This document shows positions 6,927-13,937 of a DNA stretch of 44,206 nt, piece after piece. Position 1 is the stretch's first letter; each line of letters starts with the position of its first letter. Below the pieces are notes generated by a model. It saw only the letters and a program-made list of their open reading frames with translations, was not told the DNA's origin and did no database searches. Origin of the DNA: a virus; the IMG/VR virus record IMGVR_UViG_3300022750_000023, positions 1-44,206 of that record. One strand, given 5' to 3'. The position numbers were made by a program, and so were the translations under genes.

Positions 6927-7116
6927 AAACGACAACCTGACAAAGATCAGGACTTTGCTAAACGGAGGCGCTAGGCTTACCGTTTTATGCACACTAAAGA
7001 GAATTGGCACATCAGAGCTAAGACATTATGTTTCCATTCTTAGGAAGGAAGGTTTGAGTATTAAATCAGAATGGAGACAAAATGATCTTAAAAGATGGAA
7101 ATGTTATTGGATTTAA
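6913..7116 (+). CDS. Small winged-helix DNA-binding protein
   Basis: 67 aa with KIRTLLNGGARLTVLCTLKR then TSELRHYVSILRKEGLSIKS and a terminal KRWKCYWI strand. This order of helices followed by a wing is common in small phage and mobile-element regulators of Bacteroidota. Target unknown. Confidence 0.75.
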   Translation: MESTKNDNLTKIRTLLNGGARLTVLCTLKRIGTSELRHYVSILRKEGLSIKSEWRQNDLKRWKCYWI

Positions 7117-7127
7117 TTGTAAATAAG

Positions 7128-7159
7128 TTTGTGTAAATTAAAGTAAAGCATTATATTTG
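7128..7159 (+). promoter_or_regulatory. Host-type promoter (TTTG-N20-TATATTTG)
   Basis: TTTG 7128-7131, 20 nt, TATATTTG 7152-7159. The ATG of the Cro-like gene begins only 4 nt after the last G (7163). In Bacteroidota this box is centred near -7, so transcription should begin at or beside the start codon, predicting a leaderless mRNA. Confidence 0.8.
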
Positions 7160-7162
7160 AAT

Positions 7163-7327
7163 ATGGAAGCGAAAACGCTAGGAAATCTTATTAAGGATAA
7201 AGGCATAAAGCAGTCATTTATTGCCGATAAATTGAAGGTGTCAAAAGCATTGGTTACTCAATGGGTCAAAGGGACAAGACCTATAGCTGAAAAGCATATT
7301 GTTGATTTGAGAAGGATTTTATCCTAA
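7163..7327 (+). CDS. Cro/XRE-like repressor, 54 aa
   Basis: Short protein consisting almost only of a helix-turn-helix: KQSFIADKLKVSKALVTQWV (residues 16-35), followed by KGTRPIAEKHIVDLRRIL. This matches small Cro-type proteins. It has its own promoter and sits just before the replication genes, as cro-like genes often do. No CI-like partner or integrase was found, so control of early transcription is more likely than lysogeny. Confidence 0.85.
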   Translation: MEAKTLGNLIKDKGIKQSFIADKLKVSKALVTQWVKGTRPIAEKHIVDLRRILS

Positions 7328-7362
7328 TATTTTTATGTCAAAAAAATTAAAAATTGTAAAGC

Positions 7363-8100
7363 ATGGCAGATAATAAAGATACCTTTCTTTTCTATACAAA
7401 ATGGTTATCCACATTTAAATCTCTACCTAAGGATAAGGGGTATGACTTGTTAATGCATATTCTTGCCTACGTTAACGATGAAAATCCACAAACTGATGAC
7501 GTTCTGATTAATGCTGTTTTTCAAAATATACAGATAGATCTTAAGTCTGACTTAAAAAAATGGGAGCTTAGCATCGAAGAAAAGAGCAGGGGCGGTAGTG
7601 TTGGTAATTTAAAAAGATGGCACCCAGATGTATATAAACGCTATATCAAAGGTAAAATATCATTGCAAGAAGCTATAAATATCACTACCGATCGCAAAGC
7701 ATCGCATACCGATAACATCCCATCACTACCGATCGCAGAAATCGCTGTTTATGTTAATGATAATGTATTAGATAATAAAGATAATTCTAAAACCCAAGTT
7801 GTACCAACTTCGGATGTTGATGTCAATAAATTTATTAGTTATTTCAACTCAAAAGCTAACAGAAACTTTAAGGCCACCGATAAGGTTAAAGCAGCTCTTA
7901 AGGCTAGGGTTAAAAATTATTCTAAATTGGAAATTCAAAAAGCCATCGACAATGCACATCTAGATCAATATCACTTGGAAACCAATTTTAAATATCTAAC
8001 TCCAGAATTTATTTTACGAATAGACAAATTGGAAAAGTTTATAAACCAAAATTCAAATAATAACACTTCACAAGGGATAACCATTCAAACAACCAACTAA
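7363..8100 (+). CDS. Replication initiation protein (phage O-like)
   Basis: 245 aa. The N-terminal ~90 residues (FLFYTKWLSTFKSLP ... SRGGSVGNLKRWHP) look like the DNA-binding part of DUF6291-type phage initiators. The C-terminal 155-228 (FISYFNSKANRNFKATDKV ... FILRIDKLEKFIN) fits the phage conserved C-terminal domain Phg_2220_C. Between them is a linker whose DNA carries an iteron-like array. The protein probably binds that array and loads the helicase encoded immediately downstream (TAATG overlap at 8100). Confidence 0.8.
   Translation: MADNKDTFLFYTKWLSTFKSLPKDKGYDLLMHILAYVNDENPQTDDVLINAVFQNIQIDLKSDLKKWELSIEEKSRGGSVGNLKRWHPDVYKRYIKGKISLQEAINITTDRKASHTDNIPSLPIAEIAVYVNDNVLDNKDNSKTQVVPTSDVDVNKFISYFNSKANRNFKATDKVKAALKARVKNYSKLEIQKAIDNAHLDQYHLETNFKYLTPEFILRIDKLEKFINQNSNNNTSQGITIQTTN
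7681..7793 (+). other. Candidate replication origin: iteron-like repeats plus AT-rich tract
   Basis: ATCACTACCGATCGCA occurs at 7681-7696 and exactly again at 7722-7737, and related units begin at 7701 (ATCGCATACCGAT) and 7741 (ATCGCTG), giving about 20-bp spacing. The two perfect copies lie in different reading frames of the initiator gene, so the conservation is at DNA level. A strongly A/T-rich stretch follows (about 7747-7793). Iterons plus a melting region inside the initiator gene is the lambda O/ori layout. Confidence 0.7.
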
Positions 8101-9107
8101 TGATTAAATCAATTTACGATATTAAGAATGCTGTTACTGAACTGAGGGAGAAAGGAGTTCAAAGAGGCAACAATACTGGATTTAAGTCAATAGATGAGCT
8201 TTATTCCATAAAACCAGGCACCTTTACCATTGTTCAGGGTTCGCCAACTCATGGAAAGTCTGAGGTTATCTTTGAATTTATGATGAACCAAGCGCATAGA
8301 TACAACATAAAAGGAATTATTTTAAGTCCTGAAAGCGGTAATGCAGAAGAAATCACAATGGAACTAATCCACAAGTTTTTGTCTAAAAACCCATATAAAA
8401 CATCTTTTTCTACATGTACAGATAGGGAATTTGAAACTGCATTAAATTGGGTTGACCATAACTTTGCAATTGCCGATGACGAAGAAAAGAGTTATTCCTT
8501 CAAAGATCTTACCGATGAAGTTGAAGCGCATGAGAAGCTTAAAGGCGTTAAGTACGGCAACATAATGGCAGAGCCTTGGAATGAATTGGATCACAAGTTG
8601 GTTTTAGCGGATAATTCGGGCAGGCAGGATCTGGCAATTGAAGATGAGCTAACCCAGCTAAGGAGATATTGCAAAACGAAGAACAAACATACTTTTCTTA
8701 GTTTCCATCCATCTAGTCAGTCACTGATTAAAGATAGCCAAACAGGTATAACCTATTATGAAATGCCAAAGGCTAGGGAAGCCGCAGGAGGACAGGCAAC
8801 GCTTCGTAAAGCATTTAGTTGGATAAACATTTGGAGGCCGCCTGTGGGCTTAATTGATGGCTCTACGGGGATGCCATTTGAAGATAACGAACTTTTCTTT
8901 CAAGTTGAGAAGTCAAAGCCTAAGGGCGTGGGTAAAAAAGGAATAACGAAGCTTAAATTCGATTGGCAAAAGAACAGATATTACGAAGAGGTTAACGGGA
9001 TAAAGATGTATGCTTTTGAACATGAGAATACTTTGATAAGCGATTATGTAGCGCCCCTACAACCAAGTACAATGTTTAATGAACCTGATCAACAAGCACC
9101 TTTCTAA
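8100..9107 (+). CDS. DnaB-like replicative helicase (RecA-type ATPase)
   Basis: 335 aa. GSPTHGKSE (residues 47-55) is the Walker A motif, followed by the GIILSPES strand. A later TFLSFHPSSQS and the EAAGGQATLRKAFSW region resemble the L2/H4 part of DnaB-family domains. The usual DnaB N-terminal domain is missing, as in several phage helicases, which fits loading by the initiator upstream. Probably forms a hexamer at the fork. No primase or polymerase was recognised, so these likely come from the host. Confidence 0.8.
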   Translation: MIKSIYDIKNAVTELREKGVQRGNNTGFKSIDELYSIKPGTFTIVQGSPTHGKSEVIFEFMMNQAHRYNIKGIILSPESGNAEEITMELIHKFLSKNPYKTSFSTCTDREFETALNWVDHNFAIADDEEKSYSFKDLTDEVEAHEKLKGVKYGNIMAEPWNELDHKLVLADNSGRQDLAIEDELTQLRRYCKTKNKHTFLSFHPSSQSLIKDSQTGITYYEMPKAREAAGGQATLRKAFSWINIWRPPVGLIDGSTGMPFEDNELFFQVEKSKPKGVGKKGITKLKFDWQKNRYYEEVNGIKMYAFEHENTLISDYVAPLQPSTMFNEPDQQAPF

Positions 9108-9457
9108 TGGACTATAAAGAACTAAAAAAAGAGAACGAACGACTTAAGGTAGAAATTGATACCTATCATGCTTTTTATGAAAGTTTCAACATGTACGATA
9201 TTGCAATTAGTGATGGATATGGGTATCTTTCTGAAATGTATTCAGAACTTTTAAAGGCAAAGAAAAAGAACCCAAATAACCAAGCGGTAATTAACCAAGA
9301 GTATAGGATAATCAAACTACTTAACATATTTGCCGGAATGACTGGATTGAACAATAAGTGTCATTCATTATCATTGAGATTTAAACATCTCAATCAAGAG
9401 CTATTCAATGTAAAACATGAATTGGATGCAATTAAACAAGCTATTAACGAACAATAA
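9107..9457 (+). CDS. Coiled-coil protein, hypothetical
   Basis: 116 aa, highly charged. ELKKENERLKVEIDTYHAF at the start and LNQELFNVKHELDAIKQAI at the end look like coiled coils. ATG overlaps the helicase stop. A role with the helicase is suggested only by position. Confidence 0.7.
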   Translation: MDYKELKKENERLKVEIDTYHAFYESFNMYDIAISDGYGYLSEMYSELLKAKKKNPNNQAVINQEYRIIKLLNIFAGMTGLNNKCHSLSLRFKHLNQELFNVKHELDAIKQAINEQ

Positions 9458-9485
9458 TCAACCAACAAGCTAAACAGTACTTGAA

Positions 9486-9830
9486 ATGATAAAAGAGATA
9501 AAAACAACATACAAATGTGACTTTTGCAAAAAGCACATGTTTCGTTCTGATGCAATGTTGAGGCATGAAAGTATTTGCCCTAAAAATCCAGAAAATTTTG
9601 TAATGTGTAATGGATGCAATCATCTTGAAGAATATGAAAAAGATTATCAATGTGCTCATGGGGAGTATTCGTATGGTAGACATTCAAAATCTTTTTATTG
9701 TAAAAAATATGAGAAAGGACTTTATCCTCCGAAAGCAAAACATTTAGTAGAACAATATCCAGATACTTTTGAAGATGAAGAGCAAATGCCAAAGGAATGC
9801 GAACATTATAATTCAGACTTACCATTTTAA
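9486..9830 (+). CDS. Putative zinc-finger protein, hypothetical
   Basis: 114 aa. CDFCKKHMFRSDAMLRHESIC (split here for length: C11, C14, H27, C32) looks like a C2H2/C2HC finger. CNGC, a CAH and a later CEH add further possible metal ligands. No family name. Located between replication genes and small unknown genes. Confidence 0.7.
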   Translation: MIKEIKTTYKCDFCKKHMFRSDAMLRHESICPKNPENFVMCNGCNHLEEYEKDYQCAHGEYSYGRHSKSFYCKKYEKGLYPPKAKHLVEQYPDTFEDEEQMPKECEHYNSDLPF

Positions 9831-9850
9831 ACAACAATAACAAATAGATT

Positions 9851-10105
9851 ATGAAAACTTGGGGCAAATACAAAAGGGTTTCTATTAATAACATTATAGT
9901 TGGCGATATGGTTGCAATATGTTCGACTGATGAAGGAATTTTTAAGCCAAATAAAGAAACACTAATTAAAATAGACAAAGAACGCTTGAATTTATTAAAG
10001 GCGCATAAAAGGCTTAATTTCGTGTTTAAATCTATTGCTGATATGGTAAGATTTATAAATGATGAAAATGTGCTTAGGCATCGTATTAAGAAATATATGC
10101 TATGA
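9851..10105 (+). CDS. Hypothetical 84-aa basic protein
   Basis: Starts MKTWGKYKRVSINNIIVGDM. High Lys/Arg content; a helical C-terminal half. No motif recognised. Its stop overlaps the ATG at 10102. Confidence 0.65.
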   Translation: MKTWGKYKRVSINNIIVGDMVAICSTDEGIFKPNKETLIKIDKERLNLLKAHKRLNFVFKSIADMVRFINDENVLRHRIKKYML

Positions 10106-10200
10106 CCACCTACACAGTTAACGGACTAAAAGTAACTTCCTATTCTTGGAAGGAATATCAACAAGTTAAAAAAGAGAAATATGAAAAAGGAAAGAATTGA
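10102..10200 (+). CDS. 32-aa micro-protein
   Basis: MTTYTVNGLKVTSYSWKE followed by a Lys/Glu-rich end. ATGA overlap at 10102 with the gene before, and a 20-nt overlap with the gene at 10181. Support is coupling only. Confidence 0.4.
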   Translation: MTTYTVNGLKVTSYSWKEYQQVKKEKYEKGKN

Positions 10201-10375
10201 TTTAGAAAAAATAAAAGATTTAAAATGTAAATTTAGAATGTATGGAGATGTAGAAAAATTATGTATAAAATGCGGTTACATCATATGGTTTAATGGGAAA
10301 GATACAGATTTAACAGTTTTGAATAATATGGTTAATTCAGGATATCCCATACCTAATTGCAACATAAAATCATGA
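10181..10375 (+). CDS. Hypothetical 64-aa protein with CxxC
   Basis: Starts MKKERIDLEKIKDLKCKF and contains CIKCGYIIWF, a half zinc knuckle with further Cys at C16 and C60. Stop overlaps the next ATG (10372-10375). Function unknown. Confidence 0.6.
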   Translation: MKKERIDLEKIKDLKCKFRMYGDVEKLCIKCGYIIWFNGKDTDLTVLNNMVNSGYPIPNCNIKS

Positions 10376-10482
10376 CCGAAACAATCACTTCAGCTGAATT
10401 GAAATTTCAGATACCAAAACGAATGAAGTACCGTAACGTTAAAACAGTTATAGATGGGATTAAATTTTACCATTTTGTATAA
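10372..10482 (+). pseudogene. Truncated N-terminus of a DUF1064-type nuclease
   Basis: The 36-aa frame ends KYRNVKTVIDGIKF-YHFV. The KYRNVKTVIDGIKF segment is the characteristic start of DUF1064 proteins, but here a stop follows where the SKKEA motif should come. A full DUF1064 gene with an equivalent start (KYKNVITTVDNIRFSSKKEA) is at 11086, with an HNH gene in between. Read as a remnant left when the HNH gene arrived, though a functional micro-protein cannot be excluded. Confidence 0.55.
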
Positions 10483-10496
10483 TTTTATTATATTTG
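10466..10496 (+). promoter_or_regulatory. Promoter of the HNH gene (TTTA-N19-TATATTTG)
   Basis: TTTA 10466-10469, 19 nt, TATATTTG 10489-10496, then three bases and the ATG at 10500. The spacing is the same as at the Cro-like gene and the small terminase, so this mRNA is also predicted to be leaderless. Its own promoter fits a mobile gene that moves as a unit. Confidence 0.65.
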
Positions 10497-10499
10497 TAT

Positions 10500-11096
10500 A
10501 TGGGAAAATATATTGATTTGTCTGGAAGAAGATTTGGTAAGATAAAAGTACTATTTAGATCAGGAACTTCAATTAACAAAAAACCTATTTTTAAGGTTGT
10601 TTGTGATTGTGGCGTATCAAAGGATGTTGTTGGTTCTGGATTATTAATTGGTCATATAGTTAGTTGCGGGTGCTCAAAAGGATTTAAACATGGTTTATCT
10701 AAAACCAAAGAATATCGAGTATGGGCGGGAATGCTAAGCAGGTGCAGGGATAAAAATTTAAAAATTTATCCATTATATGGAGGTCGTGGAATTAAAGTCT
10801 GCGACAGATGGTTAGAATTTTCAAATTTTATGTTAGACATGGGTGAAAGACCTTCAGACAAACATTCGATAGATAGGGTTGATGTAAATGGTAATTATGA
10901 GCCAAATAATTGTAGGTGGGCAGATAGGGAAACTCAGGACAACAATAAAAGAAGCAATGTTTATTTAACAATGAATGGCGTTACTAAAACAATGAAACAA
11001 TGGTGCATTTTATTGGGTGTAAAACAACCTACTATGCGCTGTTATTTAAAGAGACATTCTTTTAATGAGGCTTATAACAGGTATAATGGCAAGTAA
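10500..11096 (+). CDS. HNH homing-endonuclease-like protein
   Basis: 198 aa. N-terminal zinc ribbon (C35, C37, C56, C58), then GLSKTKEYRVWAGMLSRCRD, YGGRGIKVCDRW, and SIDRVDVNGNYEPNNCRW (123-140), the pattern of a very common family of free-standing phage endonucleases. A DNA-binding tail follows. It splits a DUF1064 region (remnant upstream, intact gene downstream), as expected of a selfish insertion. The ATG at 10500 is chosen over an in-frame TTG at 10494 that lies inside the promoter box. Confidence 0.85.
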   Translation: MGKYIDLSGRRFGKIKVLFRSGTSINKKPIFKVVCDCGVSKDVVGSGLLIGHIVSCGCSKGFKHGLSKTKEYRVWAGMLSRCRDKNLKIYPLYGGRGIKVCDRWLEFSNFMLDMGERPSDKHSIDRVDVNGNYEPNNCRWADRETQDNNKRSNVYLTMNGVTKTMKQWCILLGVKQPTMRCYLKRHSFNEAYNRYNGK

Positions 11097-11397
11097 GTAT
11101 AAAAACGTAATAACTACAGTAGATAATATCCGTTTCTCTTCAAAAAAGGAGGCAACATATTATGGCAAGTTGAAACTTCTTATTAAATCAGGACACGTCC
11201 TCAGTTTTGAAAGACAAGTGAGATATAAGCTGATTGTTAACGGGCAATTGATTTGTACATACGTTAGCGACTTCGATGTAATTTGGAGAGATAGCGGACT
11301 TAAAGTAACCGATGTAAAAGGAGTTCAAACTCCAATTTTCAAGATTAAGGCGAAGTTGATGAAAGCCATACACGGTATCGACATATTCATCGTGTAA
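11086..11397 (+). CDS. DUF1064 nuclease (PD-(D/E)XK fold, resolvase-like)
   Basis: 103 aa from ATG 11086 (an in-frame ATG at 11065 overlaps the HNH gene more). Key parts: SSKKEATYYGKL (first Glu), FERQVRYKL, YVSDFDVIW (Asp) and LKVTDVKGVQTPIFKIK (D-x-K), the order of a PD-(D/E)XK nuclease. DUF1064 proteins are proposed to act like Holliday-junction resolvases in phages. Probably resolves recombination or replication intermediates made with the Rad52-like system. Confidence 0.85.
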   Translation: MASKYKNVITTVDNIRFSSKKEATYYGKLKLLIKSGHVLSFERQVRYKLIVNGQLICTYVSDFDVIWRDSGLKVTDVKGVQTPIFKIKAKLMKAIHGIDIFIV

Positions 11398-11425
11398 AAA
11401 AGAATTTAAATTTAGCTCATTATTA

Positions 11426-11456
11426 TTTGGTATTACAATATATAGTCGTATATTTG
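11426..11456 (+). promoter_or_regulatory. Host-type promoter (TTTG-N19-TATATTTG)
   Basis: TTTG 11426-11429, exactly 19 nt, TATATTTG 11449-11456: a perfect Bacteroidota primary promoter. Leader of about 18 nt to ATG 11478. Confidence 0.85.
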
Positions 11457-11477
11457 AATAAGCAAAACGAAACAATT

Positions 11478-11693
11478 ATGAAACTTACATCAGCAGAAAT
11501 CTACCAATTGGCATCTGAAATAACTGAAAAAGAATTTACAAACCTTTACAATAGATTAACAGACAAAGAAGAAACGCTTTTTAACTCTCTTGTAAAGTTA
11601 GGCGATAGAAAAGAAGTTGCTTTGTGGACTGTTGTTTCTGAACGTTACGAAGATAAAAATACTGAGTTTTACCAAAGTGCATTTAACTTATAA
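11478..11693 (+). CDS. Hypothetical 71-aa protein
   Basis: ATG 11478 is chosen because the promoter lies just before it; a longer frame from TTG 11427 would cover that promoter. MKLTSAEIYQLASEITEKEF is helical and acidic. No family. Own strong promoter suggests early, high expression. Confidence 0.75.
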   Translation: MKLTSAEIYQLASEITEKEFTNLYNRLTDKEETLFNSLVKLGDRKEVALWTVVSERYEDKNTEFYQSAFNL

Positions 11694-11696
11694 AAC

Positions 11697-11942
11697 ATGT
11701 TACAAGAAAAAGAGCTATTAGAAATTTTCCCTTTAGTATTTTCATCTTCTCATTCAATTGGATTCAAAAGGGATGAAATAAAATCATTACTATTTGATCC
11801 ATCATACACATTTTTAGAGATACCAAAATTAATGTGGTTAGATTGTATTTACAATTATTTTGGCGAAAATGGGATAGATAAATCTATACTTAATATTAAT
11901 TCTGTTTTAATTTCTTGGTATGAAAGACAAAATGCGAGGTAG
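11697..11942 (+). CDS. Hypothetical 81-aa protein
   Basis: Starts MLQEKELLEIFPLVFSSSHS; aromatic and helical, no motif recognised. Follows the 71-aa gene by 3 nt and overlaps the next start by 11 nt. Confidence 0.65.
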   Translation: MLQEKELLEIFPLVFSSSHSIGFKRDEIKSLLFDPSYTFLEIPKLMWLDCIYNYFGENGIDKSILNINSVLISWYERQNAR

Positions 11943-12099
11943 GCCAAAAAAAGAGCAAACAAAGAAGCATTTCAATCTACGCCTTTCCGATGACGTAATA
12001 TCCTTTATCAAATCAAACCCTAACCAAGTAGCCTATATCGAGTCTCTTGTTAGGTCAGATAACAACATCGTTACAAAAACAAAGGAGGGGAATGCTTAA
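11932..12099 (+). CDS. Ribbon-helix-helix-like protein, 55 aa
   Basis: MRGRPKKEQTKKHFNLRLSD, then DVISFIKSNPNQVAYIESLV: a basic arm, a FNLRL strand and two helices, as in Arc/CopG-type regulators with a GRPKK start. A candidate DNA-binding regulator. Its last codons contain the upstream box of the promoter at 12070, and its stop codon is part of the TAAATTTG box. Confidence 0.7.
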   Translation: MRGRPKKEQTKKHFNLRLSDDVISFIKSNPNQVAYIESLVRSDNNIVTKTKEGNA

Positions 12100-12104
12100 A
12101 TTTG
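12070..12104 (+). promoter_or_regulatory. Phage-class promoter for the tRNA-like gene
   Basis: GTTACAAAAACAAAG (12070-12084), 12 nt, TAAATTTG (12097-12104). Spacing is identical to the other members. The tRNA-like 5' end (12109) is 5 nt after the last G, where transcription should start, so the RNA may need no 5' trimming. Confidence 0.75.
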
Positions 12105-12108
12105 GAAT

Positions 12109-12198
12109 GTTGATGTGGCGGAATTGGTAGACGCTAACGACTGAGATTGTGACTACAGCGGGCACAGCATTTTACAGGTTCGAATCCTGTCATCAACA
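12109..12198 (+). tRNA. Class II tRNA-like RNA, Leu(GAG)-like, with irregular anticodon arm
   Basis: Acceptor stem GTTGATG (12109-12115)/CATCAAC (12191-12197) and T arm ACAGG-TTCGAAT-CCTGT are perfect; D arm GCG-GAATTGGTAGA-CGC fits; length 90 nt is that of Leu/Ser tRNAs. CTGAGAT (12141-12147) reads as a Leu loop with anticodon GAG, but a 5-bp stem cannot be formed around it. ACGA (12137-12140)/TTGT (12147-12150) would leave a 6-nt loop. CCA is not encoded. Either a diverged tRNA or a tRNA mimic. Confidence 0.65.
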
Positions 12199-12216
12199 CA
12201 AACTAACCTAACCGAT

Positions 12217-12486
12217 ATGGAAAAGAAAATGATAGTACATTCATTAGATAGGACAAGCAAAGAACTTTTAAACGTCCCTAATTACGTGCCTTTTGATTTG
12301 TTAAGTGAAGAATGGGCAAAAATAAACCATAGCCAAACTTTAACAAGATTAAATGAAAGAGGTGGTTTAGGTGTTATTGAAATATTAAATAACATAGATA
12401 AAAAACACTTAGAATTTCGGGGAGCTACACAACAAGAAGTAGATAGACTGAATGAAATAATCGAACATCATCATAACCCAAACTAA
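12217..12486 (+). CDS. Hypothetical 89-aa protein
   Basis: MEKKMIVHSLDRTSKELLNV..., soluble, helical C-terminus ending in EIIEHHHNPN. No family recognised. Starts 18 nt after the tRNA-like RNA and may share its transcript. Confidence 0.65.
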   Translation: MEKKMIVHSLDRTSKELLNVPNYVPFDLLSEEWAKINHSQTLTRLNERGGLGVIEILNNIDKKHLEFRGATQQEVDRLNEIIEHHHNPN

Positions 12487-12487
12487 C

Positions 12488-13057
12488 ATGGAAAAGAAAA
12501 TTGAAGCGAAGAAGCAACCTGAAATTAAGGTTAGCCAATATTGCGATGGTGAAAAATGCAATCAATGTGGTAACCCGGCAACCCAAAAAGTAGAGCAGAC
12601 CAAATTTGATGATGTTCCAATCGGTCATGGTTATGTTGCTTATTTATGCCAGAAGCATTTTGAAAGATTAGTAATGCCGTATAAGTTTAAGAAGCAACCT
12701 GCAATGAGTTTGGAGGAGTGTAAAGATGAGATATGCAGAAGGTATGAACTTGCGGATTTCAAAGCATTAATAGGCAAGGTTAGCGCATTCCCTAGTCAGT
12801 ATGCTAACGTTGCCCTACACGTTATTAACGAAGTAGCTGAACTATACGCCAATCAGTTTAGGGAATTGGATAAGTGGATTAGTGTTGAGGATAGGTTGCC
12901 TGAAAATATGAAAGATGTTATTGTTTGCCTTAAAAATGGAATGATATTGATATGTACTTATAGAGAGATGTTTAAATCATTCCAAATTCTTACAACTGTT
13001 GATGACATCCCAGAAGTTAATCCAGTAATTAAGTGGCAGCCATTACCTAAACCTTAA
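12488..13057 (+). CDS. Zinc-ribbon plus DUF551-like protein
   Basis: 189 aa. The N-terminus has CDGEKCNQCGNPA and a later CQKH, a probable metal site. The C-terminus WISVEDRLPENMKDVIVC ... VIKWQPLPKP (residues about 133-189) is the pattern of DUF551, frequent in phage genomes with no known activity. Same MEKK start as the gene before. Confidence 0.8.
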   Translation: MEKKIEAKKQPEIKVSQYCDGEKCNQCGNPATQKVEQTKFDDVPIGHGYVAYLCQKHFERLVMPYKFKKQPAMSLEECKDEICRRYELADFKALIGKVSAFPSQYANVALHVINEVAELYANQFRELDKWISVEDRLPENMKDVIVCLKNGMILICTYREMFKSFQILTTVDDIPEVNPVIKWQPLPKP

Positions 13058-13059
13058 TT

Positions 13060-13302
13060 ATGAAAATTGAATGTGTATCATTAAAAGTATTTGAATTTGT
13101 AGACCATTGTTTGGGTTGCGATAATATTGTACCTTTTGATAGTAATGGTCATTGTTGGATATGTGGTTGTGATATGCCTTTTGGCGGTATTGATGATGAT
13201 ACATTATCACAAGAAATGTTCGAAGCAGAAAACAAGTTGTCTCTATTCGAAATAAAGGCAGATGATCGACCCACATTCAATAGTTTGATATTTGGTAATT
13301 AA
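13060..13302 (+). CDS. Small zinc-binding protein, hypothetical
   Basis: 80 aa with CLGC (17-20) and CWICGC (32-37), a compact four-Cys site in the first half; acidic second half. The promoter of the packaging genes lies in its 3' end. Confidence 0.65.
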   Translation: MKIECVSLKVFEFVDHCLGCDNIVPFDSNGHCWICGCDMPFGGIDDDTLSQEMFEAENKLSLFEIKADDRPTFNSLIFGN

Positions 13303-13314
13303 TTCGTAGGTTTG
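13284..13314 (+). promoter_or_regulatory. Promoter of the packaging genes (TTTG-N19-TAGGTTTG)
   Basis: TTTG 13284-13287, 19 nt, TAGGTTTG 13307-13314, three bases, ATG 13318. It overlaps the end of the upstream gene. Predicts leaderless translation of the small terminase mRNA. Confidence 0.75.
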
Positions 13315-13317
13315 GGT

Positions 13318-13770
13318 ATGGCAGGAGGCAGACCAGCGCATTTTGAAAATGCAGAAGAATTGGCAAAGAAGGTAGATGAATATTTCGTTTATCTTGAAGG
13401 TGAATATACTGACGTAACACTTCGTGATGATGAAGGAAAACCATATCAAGAACGGAAATATACAAGAAAGCCAGAGCCACCAACCGTAACGGGATTAGCT
13501 ATTTATCTTGGATTTGAAAGCAGACAATCGGTTTACGACTATGAAAAACAAGGCGAGTTTTCTTACATTATAAAAAGGGCAAGGTTATATGTTGAACATG
13601 GTTATGAAAAAGACCTTAGATCCGAAAAACCAACAGGCGCTATTTTTGCATTGAAAAATATGGGATGGGTTGATAAGCAAGAGGTATCTAATATGAACTA
13701 TAATGTAAATATCGAGCCAACTGCAGAAGAAGCCAAATCAATAAAAGAGGCATTCGATAAAGATATTTGA
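13318..13770 (+). CDS. terS: Terminase small subunit
   Basis: 150 aa from ATG 13318 (an in-frame TTG at 13312 is inside the promoter box). MAGGRPAHFENAEELAKKVDEYF and TVTGLAIYLGFESRQSVYDY are typical of the gp3-like small terminase family: a GRP start, then an HTH region. AIFALKNMGWVDKQE is the usual C-terminal segment. It recognises phage DNA and delivers it to the large subunit encoded downstream. Confidence 0.85.
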   Translation: MAGGRPAHFENAEELAKKVDEYFVYLEGEYTDVTLRDDEGKPYQERKYTRKPEPPTVTGLAIYLGFESRQSVYDYEKQGEFSYIIKRARLYVEHGYEKDLRSEKPTGAIFALKNMGWVDKQEVSNMNYNVNIEPTAEEAKSIKEAFDKDI

Positions 13771-13772
13771 TC

Positions 13773-13937
13773 ATGATTATAATAGACGATATTAAAGAAG
13801 AGGATTTAAAAAATGATTTCAATCTTTGGGTTCAAACAATGTTCTCTAAAAGATTAAAATCAGGCAAAATAAAAATAAAAATTTTACGCTCACGTTTTCA
13901 TGAGGAACAATTAAAACGTTTGTTTAAACAAACCTAG
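13773..13937 (+). CDS. Hypothetical 54-aa basic protein
   Basis: MIIIDDIKEEDLKNDFNLWV, then a strongly basic C-terminus (KRLKSGKIKIKILRSR, FHEEQLKRLFKQT). Lies between the two terminase genes; its stop abuts the TerL ATG. Possible packaging accessory factor, from position only. Confidence 0.6.
   Translation: MIIIDDIKEEDLKNDFNLWVQTMFSKRLKSGKIKIKILRSRFHEEQLKRLFKQT

Noticed and set aside
12109-12198. tmRNA or self-cleaving RNA instead of a tRNA
   Set aside because: The intact 7-bp acceptor, D arm and T arm and the 90-nt length fit a class II tRNA; no tag reading frame or ribozyme core is visible.
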